Positions 26,966 to 35,191 of a DNA stretch of 64,000 nt are shown here, one piece after another. The position numbers were made by a program, and so were the translations under genes. Origin of the DNA: Paraburkholderia sp. BL25I1N1 (GTDB lineage Bacteria; Pseudomonadota; Gammaproteobacteria; Burkholderiales; Burkholderiaceae); contig NZ_PVZB01000024.1 in NCBI RefSeq assembly GCF_003002025.1, positions 1 to 64,000 on the forward strand, in the 5' to 3' direction. The number at the start of each line of letters is the position of its first letter. Position 1 is the first letter of the stretch. A model generated the notes under the pieces. It saw nothing but the letters and a program-made list of their open reading frames with translations. It was not told the DNA's origin and searched no databases.

Positions 26966-28006
26966 CTAGTAAGTCACCATGCAGCCGGCCCATGAGTAGC
27001 CGACGCCAAAGCCCAACAACATCAATCGACTGCCGTGCGTGAGCAGGCCGTCGTCTTTCATCTGCTTCAATGCGAGCGGAACCGTCGAGGAAACGGTGTT
27101 GCCGCATTGCTCCATCAGGATCGGAAACTTTGCTTCCGGGACCTTCATCTTCTTGCGCAGTGCTTCGAGCATGAAACGGTTCGCCTGATGCAGCACGAAG
27201 AAATCGATTTCCTCGCGGTCCATGCCGGCCTTTTCGAGCAGCGAGGTCGCCGCTTTCGGCACTTCGGCCAGCGAGAACGCCATCACTTCGGCGCCGTTCA
27301 TGTACAGATGTTCGTCTGTGCGCACGTTGCCGGACGCATCCGGTTTTTTGAGTGCGCTTTGCGGGCTCTTCGGCTCGCGAAACAGTCCCGCCTTGACGAT
27401 CAGGTTTTGCGCGCCGCGGCCGTCCGTGCCGAACACGAAGGGGCCGATCGAGGCGTCGCCGTTAGTGCCGGCGGTAATCGCCGTCGCGCTGGCGCCGTCG
27501 CCGAACAGGGTGCGAACGCTCTTGTCGAGCGGGTGCACGTATTTCGAATAGGTGTCGGCAGTCAGCAACAGCACGCAACGTGCGGCGCCGGTTTCCACCA
27601 GACCCTTGGCGAGCGAAAGCCCGTACACGTAGCCCGAGCAGCCGAGATTCACGTCGAGTGCGCCGGCGTGCGTTGCAATGCCCAGGCGGTCCTGCAACAG
27701 GCAGGCCGAAGTGGGCAGCACATAGTCGGGCGCCTGCGTGCACAGAATGACGAAGTCGACGTCCCGCACGTTCACCGCGCCCTGGGCGAAGAGATTCCGA
27801 GCCGCTTCGTAAGCCAGATCCGCAGCGGTCTGTTCGGCCGATGCGATATGCCGTTGCTGAATGCCGGTCTTGGCCAGGATCTTGTCCGCCGGCCACTCCG
27901 GATAGAGCGCCGCGAGCTGCTCGTTCGTCAGGATCTGCTCGGGCAGAAATCCAGCGATATCGAGAATGCGCGCTTGCACCCGGTCGGATCGAACAGAGGA
28001 CGTCAT
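26966..28006 (-). CDS. 3-oxoacyl-ACP synthase III family protein (KAS III), copy B
   Basis: 346 residues from ATG 28006, two bases after the aminotransferase stop. Triad intact: C123 (NLGCSGY), H273 (VLHQAN), N303 (CGNTVSSTVP). The middle holds an extra loop of about 20 residues (EPKSPQSALKKPDASGN) absent from copy A. Together with the ACP and the FabG-like reductase it can supply a short 3-hydroxyacyl group. Comparable KAS III genes stand in the flagellin glycosylation islands of Pseudomonas, where the sugar carries a 3-hydroxybutanoyl group; that parallel is knowledge, its use here is inference. Confidence 0.88.
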   Translation of the reverse strand: MTSSVRSDRVQARILDIAGFLPEQILTNEQLAALYPEWPADKILAKTGIQQRHIASAEQTAADLAYEAARNLFAQGAVNVRDVDFVILCTQAPDYVLPTSACLLQDRLGIATHAGALDVNLGCSGYVYGLSLAKGLVETGAARCVLLLTADTYSKYVHPLDKSVRTLFGDGASATAITAGTNGDASIGPFVFGTDGRGAQNLIVKAGLFREPKSPQSALKKPDASGNVRTDEHLYMNGAEVMAFSLAEVPKAATSLLEKAGMDREEIDFFVLHQANRFMLEALRKKMKVPEAKFPILMEQCGNTVSSTVPLALKQMKDDGLLTHGSRLMLLGFGVGYSWAGCMVTY

Positions 28007-28008
28007 GA

Positions 28009-29154
28009 TCAGCAGCCCGCGATGAGTCCGACGATGCGCTCGAGCATGCCGTCGGTCAGCGCCGGGAAAATCGGCAGACACAGCACCTGTTGCGCAGCCG
28101 CGTGGGCGATCGGCAGATTTTCACGGCGTGCCGACGACAGACCGCGATAGATCGGGAAGTCGGAAATCAGCGGATAGAAGTAGCGGCGCGCGTAGATGTC
28201 GTGATCGCGGAACTTCTGATACAGCGCGTCGCGGCTGATCGGGAATTCCGGACCGACGAGGATCGGGAAGTACGAGTGATTCGCTACCTTCTCGCCGGCT
28301 TTCTGCATGCAGCGGATGCCGGGAATGTCGCGCAGCCGTTCGCGGTACATCGCATCGATCTGCGCGCGGCGGGCCAATGCTTCGTCGATGTGCTGCAGTT
28401 GCAGCAGACCGAATGCGGCATTGATTTCGCTCATCTTGCCGTTGATGCCGGAGGCCACCACCGTCGTTTCATCGACGAAACCGAAGTTTTTCAGATGGTC
28501 GATGCGCTGCTTGGTCTTCGCGTCCTGGCAGATGATCGCGCCGCCTTCGAAGGTGTTGAATACCTTGGTGGCGTGGAAGCTCAGCACCGCCAGATCGCCG
28601 TGTTCGAGCACGCTGCCGGTGTCGGTCTGAACGCCGAACGCATGCGCGGCGTCGTAGATCACCTTCAGGTTGTAGTTGTCGGCGATCTTCTGGATGGCGT
28701 CGACATCGCACGGCTTGCCGTAACAGTGCACCGGCATGATCGCAGTGGTCTGCGGTGTGATGGCCGCTTCGATCTTCGCGGGATCGAGATTGAGCGTGTC
28801 CGGATCGACGTCGACGAACACCGGTTTGATGCCGTTCCACACCAGCGAGTGCGCGGTCGCGACGAACGAATAGGGCGTGGTGATCACTTCGCCCGTCACA
28901 CGCAGCGCCTGCAACGCGGTGAGCAATGCCAGCGTGCCATTAGTGAACAGAGCTAGGTGCTTGACGCCGAGATACTTGCACAGCGCCGCTTCGAACTGCT
29001 GGTGAAACGGACCGCCGTTGGTCAGCACCTTGCTGTCCCAGATCTGCTGGAGATAGGGGATGAACTCTTCAAGCGGCGCGAGATGCGGCTGGGTAACGTA
29101 GATACGCTCGTCGATCGGTGACTCGATAGCGCGAAGCGGCAAAGCTGCGTTCAC
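28009..29154 (-). CDS. DegT/DnrJ/EryC1/StrS-family sugar aminotransferase, VioA-like
   Basis: 381 residues from a GTG at 29154 that overlaps the glycosyltransferase stop (GTGA), with GGGGAA upstream. PLP residues: D168 (YDAAHAFG) and the Schiff-base lysine K197 (LSFHATKVFNTFEGG). The FHATKVFNTFEGG form is typical of aminotransferases that put an amino group at C4 of dTDP-4-keto-6-deoxyglucose (VioA) or close relatives. Product would be dTDP-4-amino-4,6-dideoxyglucose (viosamine). The genes making the keto sugar (RmlA/RmlB type) are not in the window and would come from elsewhere in the genome. Confidence 0.88.
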   Translation of the reverse strand: MNAALPLRAIESPIDERIYVTQPHLAPLEEFIPYLQQIWDSKVLTNGGPFHQQFEAALCKYLGVKHLALFTNGTLALLTALQALRVTGEVITTPYSFVATAHSLVWNGIKPVFVDVDPDTLNLDPAKIEAAITPQTTAIMPVHCYGKPCDVDAIQKIADNYNLKVIYDAAHAFGVQTDTGSVLEHGDLAVLSFHATKVFNTFEGGAIICQDAKTKQRIDHLKNFGFVDETTVVASGINGKMSEINAAFGLLQLQHIDEALARRAQIDAMYRERLRDIPGIRCMQKAGEKVANHSYFPILVGPEFPISRDALYQKFRDHDIYARRYFYPLISDFPIYRGLSSARRENLPIAHAAAQQVLCLPIFPALTDGMLERIVGLIAGC

Positions 29155-31523
29155 TTGGATTCCCCTTTATCGGACAGCACGGGCGCTTCGCTGGCGGCGC
29201 CGGTTACGTCTTCGATCGAAACTTCAAAGGCGGCGGCCGGTTCGCCGGCGCACCAGCGTTGCCACATGATCCGCAGTGCCCGTGAGACGCCTGCCGCGAC
29301 CACGTCGGGGCGGAAGGCTGCCGAGGCCGCGCAGCGTTCGCGCAGGCTGGTGCGAATTTCCGCGAGCGCGGGAATGTCGGATGCCAATGCCACGCCGCGC
29401 GCAACGAATTCCTGCTTGTTCGCGACGACGAAATCTTCGAGCCCGACATGCGACATCCAGGTCGTACCGGCGCGGCTCGCCAGCGTGTCGCCGGCGATCG
29501 TCAGCGTGGGCACGCCCATCCACAGTGAGTTCAGGACCGTGGTCGAACCCGTGTACGGGAACGTGTCCAGGCAGATATCGACGTGGAAATGCTGCTGCAG
29601 GTAGACCGGAATGCTCGAACGGCGGCGGAACATCAAGCGCTCGCGTTCGATGCCCTCTCCGGCGAACCAGTCGATCAGCAACTGTTCGTCTTCGTCGGTG
29701 GCGATCGCGCCGAGCAACATTTTCGCGGTCGGCTGTGCGCGCAGCAATCCGGCCCACAAGGAGATCACGTCCCGGCGCAGTTTGTTCAGGCGGTTGAAAC
29801 TGCCGAACGTGACGTAGCCGTTATGCATGGCCGGCAGAATATTGACCGGCGGCGCGCTCTGCTCGGGCAGGAACGTCGCGCTCGACGGCAGATGGACGAT
29901 CTTTTCGGAGAACTGTTTTTCCGCCGGTCCGAACGGCACGCCGTACTTGTCCGCGAGGTAGTAGTCCATCGCACTCAGGCCGGTGGTGCCCGGATAACCC
30001 ATCCAGGTCACCTGTATCGGCGCGGGCTTGCGCGCGAACGTCAGCAGACGGTTGCGGCCCGTGTGGCCCGACAGATCGAACAGAATGTCGATGCGTTCGT
30101 CGCGGATCTTGTTGGCGAGTTGCGCGTCCGGCATGCCGGTGATCTGCTGCCATTCATCGGCGCAATTGCGCAGCAACTGCGTGTAGTCGTCTTCGGCGAT
30201 GTGGTTGTTGTACACATGCAAGGACAGATTCGGGTCCTTGGCCAGATGCTCCATGATCGGCAGCAAATACGACGCGACGGCGTGGCGGAACAGGTCGCCC
30301 GAAACGAGGCCGATCTTCAGCTTGCGATCCGGCGACCGCTTGTTCACGTGACGCGGCCATTGCGCGCGCACCGGATCTTCATGCTGACGCGCGAAGTTGG
30401 TGTGCTCGGCGAACAGCGTGCCGTGATCGATCTCGGGGTTGTGCGACAACGTGAAGAGGAAGTTGTTGGCCGCGATGTGGTCTTTCGGATCCTTCTCCAG
30501 CGCTGCGCGGAACTCTTTTTCCGCCTCGGCCACGAAGCCGAGATCGAGCAGCAACACGCCAAGCGTGCTGTACCCCGTGGAATTGTTCGGCGCGAGTTCG
30601 ATCGCGCGCCGTGCGGCGGCCAGGCCCTCGGCCACGCGGCCCTGATGAACCAGCGACATGCCGAAGATCCGCTGCGCTTCGGCATATTCCGGGTTGATCG
30701 CGAGGATCTTGCGGCACTCCTGCTCGGTTTCCGCCGGCAAGCCTTTCAGGCGCAGCGTATCGGCCAGCACGGTGCGGCTTTCGAGTTCCTCGGGAAACAG
30801 TTCAGCGGCTTTGCGCAGCGGGGCAAGTGCTTCGTCATAGCGGCCCAGACGGTGCAGCGCGATGCCGAGCCAGCGCCACGAATTGCCGTCGGCGGGGAAG
30901 CGTTGCGTCAGGGAGCGGGCGAGTTTCACCGCCTCGACGACATTGCCTTTGTTGTAGAGCGCCGTGTAGCGGTTGGTTTCCTGCTGGCTGACCCGGCGGC
31001 CCGATGCGATGGTAGTGCGCGTGCTTTCCGCAGTCGGCGGCGTGTCTGTTGCAGCGGCCGGCTCAGCTTGCGGCTTCTGCGCCGCGACCGGCAAGGTATG
31101 GATGACTTTGCCGGGATTGGCCATGCGCACGATCAAGCCGTCCACCGCCGGTCCCTTCAAGCCCTGCTTCTGACCCATCTCGAGCGCCAGCCATGCCGCG
31201 GCGGTTTCGCCGGCGTCGATCAGCGCGCTGATGTAGGCGGCCCAGTACTGGCCGTTGTGAGGATGCAGTCCTAGGCACTGCTCGAAAAGCGGCAGGGCTT
31301 CCGGCGTGCGGGCGGTCTGGCCGAGCAGTACGCCGAGGTTGTACAGCACGTCGGCGTGTTTCGGATTTGCGTCGAGAATGGCCCGATACAGCGCTTGCGC
31401 GTCTTCGAATTCGCCCTTGTGGTGATGGTCGAGCGCCGTTTGCAACACGAGCGCAATGTCCTGCTCGAGTTGTTGTTCGGGCGTCAGGGGTTCAGCAGGC
31501 GGCTGCTCGTACAGGAGAGTCAT
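29151..31523 (-). CDS. TPR-containing GT41 glycosyltransferase (OGT/SPINDLY-like), probable flagellin glycosyltransferase
   Basis: 790 residues from ATG 31523 (MTLLYEQ). The first ~390 residues hold tetratricopeptide repeats in two blocks separated by a Pro/Ala/Thr-rich linker (about 140-175). The C-terminal half is the GT41 domain: SGDLFRHAVASYL (with the His matching the OGT active site), VTWMGYPGTTGLSAMDYYLAD, SFNRLNKLRRDVI (with the sugar-phosphate-binding Lys), and CLDTFPYTGSTTVLNSLWMG with GDTLASRAG. This is the plan of cytoplasmic O-GlcNAc-transferase-type enzymes acting on Ser/Thr. First gene of the operon and next to fliT-fliD-fliC, so flagellin is the likely acceptor. Confidence 0.92.
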   Translation of the reverse strand: MTLLYEQPPAEPLTPEQQLEQDIALVLQTALDHHHKGEFEDAQALYRAILDANPKHADVLYNLGVLLGQTARTPEALPLFEQCLGLHPHNGQYWAAYISALIDAGETAAAWLALEMGQKQGLKGPAVDGLIVRMANPGKVIHTLPVAAQKPQAEPAAATDTPPTAESTRTTIASGRRVSQQETNRYTALYNKGNVVEAVKLARSLTQRFPADGNSWRWLGIALHRLGRYDEALAPLRKAAELFPEELESRTVLADTLRLKGLPAETEQECRKILAINPEYAEAQRIFGMSLVHQGRVAEGLAAARRAIELAPNNSTGYSTLGVLLLDLGFVAEAEKEFRAALEKDPKDHIAANNFLFTLSHNPEIDHGTLFAEHTNFARQHEDPVRAQWPRHVNKRSPDRKLKIGLVSGDLFRHAVASYLLPIMEHLAKDPNLSLHVYNNHIAEDDYTQLLRNCADEWQQITGMPDAQLANKIRDERIDILFDLSGHTGRNRLLTFARKPAPIQVTWMGYPGTTGLSAMDYYLADKYGVPFGPAEKQFSEKIVHLPSSATFLPEQSAPPVNILPAMHNGYVTFGSFNRLNKLRRDVISLWAGLLRAQPTAKMLLGAIATDEDEQLLIDWFAGEGIERERLMFRRRSSIPVYLQQHFHVDICLDTFPYTGSTTVLNSLWMGVPTLTIAGDTLASRAGTTWMSHVGLEDFVVANKQEFVARGVALASDIPALAEIRTSLRERCAASAAFRPDVVAAGVSRALRIMWQRWCAGEPAAAFEVSIEDVTGAASEAPVLSDKGESK

Positions 31524-31589
31524 GGTCTCGGCGCAAAATGTTCTATGGAGGAAATTGTGCGACGAGGTCGGTCTTTCCGATGCGCGGAG

Positions 31590-31615
31590 ATGACGGTAAA
31601 AAGGCCGCCTGTTTA
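31590..31615 (-). promoter_or_regulatory. Weak sigma-28-like promoter candidate of the glycan operon
   Basis: On the minus strand TAAACAGG, 10 bases, ACCGTCAT, ending 67 bases before the glycosyltransferase start. It shares CCGTCA with the fliC promoter but its spacer is one base short and the -35 half is poor. Offered only as a candidate, since the operon needs a promoter downstream of the fliT terminator. Confidence 0.3.
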
Positions 31616-31652
31616 GCGTATGGAGGAAGGGGCCGGAAAGCCGGAAGGCAAG

Positions 31653-31675
31653 AAAAAAGCCCGCACGAGGCGGGC
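31653..31675 (-). terminator. Rho-independent terminator after fliD-fliT
   Basis: GCCCGC (31659-31664) and GCGGGC (31670-31675) with a 5-base loop; on the minus strand the stem is followed by TTTTTTCTT. It separates the fliDT transcript from the glycan operon. Confidence 0.9.
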
Positions 31676-31785
31676 CGAGGGAACGAGCGCGCCTCACTTC
31701 GGCACGTAGTTCTTATTATTGGGTCGGCCGGCTGAACCGGCTCCTGGGAACGGATGCCACCTTGCGCGGCTCCGCTCCGGGTTTT

Positions 31786-32100
31786 TTACAGGCGCGCCAT
31801 CCGCTGATATTCACCGGCGGCCTTGGTGCGTCCGATCGCCGCTTCGAACTCGAAATGCAGTTCGTTCTGGGTCACTGCCGCGTCCGCGAGGAGCGCCGCG
31901 TCGATCGCCTGGATCTGGCGGATCATGTCCAGCGCCGCCGGTTCCTGATCCGCGGTGAGCGACATCAGCAGCGGCGAACGCGTTTCGGTCAGGCGGGCGG
32001 CTTCCGGCCAGTCCGCCAGCGAGGCGGCCTGCTCGATTTGCCGCGTGATCGAAAGCACACGTTCGACCAATTCCATCTGGTTCAGGTTGTGCGCGGTCAT
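31786..32100 (-). CDS. fliT: Flagellar export chaperone FliT
   Basis: 104 residues, helical throughout, the size and place of FliT: directly after fliD, with three bases between them. FliT binds FliD before export and in enteric bacteria also binds FlhD4C2 to lower its activity. Recognised by context, length and the N-terminal LVERVLSITRQIEQAASLADW helix. Its sequence is too short and variable for firm motif calls, so the name rests largely on its position. Confidence 0.8.
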   Translation of the reverse strand: MTAHNLNQMELVERVLSITRQIEQAASLADWPEAARLTETRSPLLMSLTADQEPAALDMIRQIQAIDAALLADAAVTQNELHFEFEAAIGRTKAAGEYQRMARL

Positions 32101-32103
32101 GGC

Positions 32104-33621
32104 TTAGCCCTTGTTCGTGGCCAGCGCGCCTGCGCTGTTGGTGCCGCCGAACAGCGCGGTCAGGTATTGCGAATTGTTATTCATGGTCGCCATCAACGTG
32201 TTCAGGGCGGTGAACTGCGCCTGATACTGGTTCGTCAATTGTGTCGTGTAGTCGGCGAGCGCGGTTTGTTGCGTGGTGATGCTCTTCAGGTCGGCGTTCA
32301 GCGCGCTGTTGCGCGTATCAATGATGCCGCCGGTCTGCGTGAAGGTGGTGATGCTGGCGTTCAACTGCTCGGCAATGCCGTTGGTCGAGTTGAAGAGCGA
32401 TGCGACCGTGGCCGGGCTGCTCGTCAGCGCGGTGTTAAGCGCGTTGTTGTCGACCACCATCGTGCCGTCGGCCGGATCGTCCTTCAACTTGATGCCGATC
32501 GCCGCCAGCGTGGTGCCGGTGCTGCCCGAGCCGACCGCGCCGCCGATGATGTTGGCCAGCGTGTTCTTGATGGTCTGCAGCGTGGAGTCGCCCAGCAGCG
32601 GGCCTTGCGACGTCGCCCCGGCGCTGAACGACGTGAGCGTGGACATCGTCGTGACGACGGTGTTGTACAGGCTCACGAAATTGTTGATCGCGGTGTTCTG
32701 CGCGGTGGTGTCCTGCGCGATGGTCAGCGTCTGCGGGGTGCCAGCCGGCGTGCCGACCGCCGCCGCCGTCAGGTTGATCGTCACGCCTGAAATGGCGCCC
32801 GTCACCGCGTTGCTCGCGCTGCTGCCCGCGATTCCGCCGATCGTGTACTCCGCGTCTTGCGCGTAGCCGCTCTGCGTCCACGCGCTGCTCGAATTAGCCG
32901 ACGTAATGGTCGATTGGCCGCCCGTGGTGCTTGCCGTCGACGTCACGCCGAGGCTCGACAGCCCGGTGTCGCTCGTGATGTTGCTGGTCGAGACGTTGAT
33001 GACATTGGCCGCCCCCGTGTTCGCCGCGCGCAGCACGAGGTGGGCGCCGTCCGTGCCGGTCACGATGGTTGCGGTGACGCCAGGGTTGCTGCTGCTCGCG
33101 TTGATCGCTGACGCGATGCCCGAGAGTGTGTTGTTGGTGCTGTCGACGTTGATATCCATCGACTTGCCGTTCATCGAGATCGACAGCGTGCCGGTGCCCA
33201 GCTGCGTCGTGGCGCCGAAGGCTGCCGACGACAAGGCTTGCGAACTGGCGATCTGCGTGACGGCGATCGAATAACTGCCGGCCACGGCGCCGACGCCGGC
33301 GGTCGCGGTCAGCCCGGTGCCGCTCGCGGTTGCCGCGAACGTCGCCAGCGTGTTGCCATTGGCGAGATTCGTGATGCCCGACTGGAGGGCGCTCAGCGCG
33401 GAGCTTAGCGCGCCGTACGCCGACAGCGTGGTGCTGTCGGTGGTTTGTCGTGCCGCCAGAGCCGAAGTTTGCCCGGCGACCTTCGCGTTCACGAGTGCCG
33501 TGACGAGCGTCGACACGTCCATCGACGAATTGCCCGTCGAGCCGCTGATGATCGATTGAGCAGCCGACTGCAGCGCGGCGTTGGCGCTTGCTGTAGAAGA
33601 CGAGGTTGAGATCGAGGACAT
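32104..33621 (-). CDS. fliD: Flagellar filament capping protein FliD (HAP2)
   Basis: 505 residues. The N-terminal domain begins after a Ser/Ala-rich start with IISGSTGNSSMDVSTLVTALVNAKV, the family's entry helix; the C-terminal FliD domain covers about 235-480 and ends in the coiled-coil helix TTQQTALADYTTQLTNQYQ. Very rich in Ser, Thr, Ala and Gly and poor in aromatic residues, as in filament proteins. It forms the pentameric cap that folds incoming flagellin. ATG 33621 has GGAG seven bases upstream. Located between fliC and fliT on the same strand. Confidence 0.95.
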   Translation of the reverse strand: MSSISTSSSTASANAALQSAAQSIISGSTGNSSMDVSTLVTALVNAKVAGQTSALAARQTTDSTTLSAYGALSSALSALQSGITNLANGNTLATFAATASGTGLTATAGVGAVAGSYSIAVTQIASSQALSSAAFGATTQLGTGTLSISMNGKSMDINVDSTNNTLSGIASAINASSSNPGVTATIVTGTDGAHLVLRAANTGAANVINVSTSNITSDTGLSSLGVTSTASTTGGQSTITSANSSSAWTQSGYAQDAEYTIGGIAGSSASNAVTGAISGVTINLTAAAVGTPAGTPQTLTIAQDTTAQNTAINNFVSLYNTVVTTMSTLTSFSAGATSQGPLLGDSTLQTIKNTLANIIGGAVGSGSTGTTLAAIGIKLKDDPADGTMVVDNNALNTALTSSPATVASLFNSTNGIAEQLNASITTFTQTGGIIDTRNSALNADLKSITTQQTALADYTTQLTNQYQAQFTALNTLMATMNNNSQYLTALFGGTNSAGALATNKG

Positions 33622-33697
33622 GCAGAGGCTCCGGGCGTCTGGAAATCTGTATTAGGTGGTGCGCGATGCTACATCACTACGTGATCGAAATGCACAG

Positions 33698-33715
33698 CGG
33701 GAGGCATGCCTCCCG
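33698..33715. repeat. 18-base perfect palindrome in the fliC-fliD gap
   Basis: CGGGAGGCATGCCTCCCG is fully self-complementary. It lies just downstream of the fliC terminator hairpin and upstream of fliD; it may be part of the fliC 3' end or an operator for fliD. Confidence 0.5.
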
Positions 33716-33728
33716 TCGTTTCAAACCC

Positions 33729-33762
33729 GGCGATGCGCCCCGCTTACGCGCGACGCATCGCC
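33729..33762 (-). terminator. Probable fliC terminator hairpin
   Basis: GGCGATGCG (33729-33737) and CGCATCGCC (33754-33762) form a 9-bp stem 17 bases after the fliC stop. On the minus strand it is followed by GGGTTTGAAA, a short T-run only, so read-through into fliD is possible. Confidence 0.6.
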
Positions 33763-33778
33763 GTTACCGCATCAGCTC

Positions 33779-34924
33779 TTACTGCAGGAGCTTCAGAACT
33801 TGCTGCGGGTTCGAGTTAGCTTGCGCCAACACCGAGATACCAGCTTGTTGCAGCACTTGCGCCTTGCTCAGGTTTGCCGTTTCTTGTGCGAAGTTGGCGT
33901 CCGTGATTTGCGATTGTGCCGACGACAGGTCGGTCGACTCAGCTTGCTGCGACGTCGCGATTGCGGTGAAGCGGTTTTGCGCGGCGCCCAATGCGGCTTG
34001 CAGCGTGTTGACCGTTTGCAACGCGTTGTCGATCGAGACCATCGCTTCGTTCGCGCCCGTGACCGTGCTGATGTCGAGGCCCGAAACCGTCGGCGGGTTG
34101 TTGATCGCGTTGATCTGAGCCACTGCGGCGACGGCTGCCGCGGAACCTGCGCCTGCCGTCGTCACTGCCGATGCGCTCAGCGTCAGGTTGGTCACGGCGG
34201 TGCCCGTGCCAGCGGCCGTGCCTGCGGTGAAAATCGCGCTGGAGACGCCCGAGGTGATGGCCGTGTTGTTCTGGTCGGTGAAGGTGTAGCCACCCTTGCC
34301 GTCCGACAGAACGTTGACCGACGTGATCGTCGCGCCGGTGCTGGTGTATGCGCCCGACGCGTTCAGGCTGACCGCGATCGTGCCGACCGTTTGACCCGTT
34401 TGCACCAGGCCGCCACCGATCTTCGCTGCCGACATCGATTGGCTCAGATCCAGGCTGATCGTCTGACCGACGTTCGCGCCGACCTGGAACGACACGCTGC
34501 CTGCCGAGCCGTCCAGAATGTTCGTGCCGTTGTACGTCGTTTGCGACGCGATACGGTTCACTTCAGAGATCTGCGCCGAAACTTCCTTCTGCAGCGCGGC
34601 CTGGTCGCTCGACGACAGCGAACCGGTCGATGCTTGCACCGCCAACTGACGGATACGTTGCAGGCTGGAGGTCAGCGAGGACAGTGCGCTCGATGCGGTT
34701 TGAATCATCGACACGCCGTCATTCGCATTCGACACGCCCTGGTTCAGGCCGTTGATCTGCGTTTGCATACGCGTCGAGATTGCCAGGCCTGCTGCATCGT
34801 CAGCCGCGCTGTTGATGCGCTTGCCCGACGACAGGCGGGTGATGGCTTGCGAAAGGGCGCTTTGCGAGCCATTAAGGTTTTGCTGTGCAACCAGCGAGTT
34901 GATGTTGCTATTGATTCCGAGCAT
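33779..34924 (-). CDS. fliC: Flagellin
   Basis: 381 residues from ATG 34924 (MLGINSNINSLVAQQNL), preceded by AGGAGA; the longer frame to 34963 is rejected. The conserved D0/D1 ends are complete: SSGKRINSAADDAAGLAIS near the N-terminus and SQITDANFAQETANLSKAQVLQQAG near the C-terminus, the end needed for assembly. The middle (about 175-290) is short, variable and very rich in Ser/Thr/Gly/Ala, exposed on the filament, and offers many O-glycosylation sites. Neighbouring glycan operon suggests it is modified. Controlled by a sigma-28 promoter at 35013-35039. Confidence 0.98.
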   Translation of the reverse strand: MLGINSNINSLVAQQNLNGSQSALSQAITRLSSGKRINSAADDAAGLAISTRMQTQINGLNQGVSNANDGVSMIQTASSALSSLTSSLQRIRQLAVQASTGSLSSSDQAALQKEVSAQISEVNRIASQTTYNGTNILDGSAGSVSFQVGANVGQTISLDLSQSMSAAKIGGGLVQTGQTVGTIAVSLNASGAYTSTGATITSVNVLSDGKGGYTFTDQNNTAITSGVSSAIFTAGTAAGTGTAVTNLTLSASAVTTAGAGSAAAVAAVAQINAINNPPTVSGLDISTVTGANEAMVSIDNALQTVNTLQAALGAAQNRFTAIATSQQAESTDLSSAQSQITDANFAQETANLSKAQVLQQAGISVLAQANSNPQQVLKLLQ

Positions 34925-35012
34925 GGAAAATCTCCTAAATAAGCCTTGAGCCCAATACGCCACGTTGGCATCGGCGGAAGCACTCGTTCATTGCTGGCCG
35001 CCTCAGTGAAGG

Positions 35013-35039
35013 TTGACGGCCCCACTAAAAAAAACTTGA
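35013..35039 (-). promoter_or_regulatory. Sigma-28 (FliA) promoter of fliC
   Basis: On the minus strand TCAAGTTT, an 11-base spacer, and GCCGTCAA, matching the TAAAGTTT-N11-GCCGATAA consensus in spacing and nearly all core bases. It lies about 90 bases before the fliC start, giving a leader of roughly 80 bases. Confidence 0.88.
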
Positions 35040-35191
35040 GGGACTTATGCAATGACGGACCTGACGCTTTCCACGCCGGGCATATTGCAATGCGGCTGAA
35101 AGCCCCTTGCAGCCTTATCCGGCAGATGCACTGCAGGTATTGAAAAGACGGCGTATTCTCGTTTTCTCTTGTGACAAACCTTGGAGACATC

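Noticed and set aside
26717..27107. Longer ACP and KAS III frames extending into neighbours
   Set aside because: The extensions lie inside neighbouring genes; good ribosome sites mark the shorter starts at 26954 and 26716.
21073..31523. Idea that the operon makes O-antigen or a polyketide
   Set aside because: No flippase, polymerase, ligase, PKS or NRPS module is present, and it sits next to fliT-fliD-fliC with a cytoplasmic GT41 enzyme as first gene.
5135..33762. Shared GGCGATGCG/CGCATCGCC stem in the gcvP and fliC 3' hairpins as a dispersed repeat family
   Set aside because: Only two copies, arms in opposite order and unlike loops; chance is likely in GC-rich DNA.
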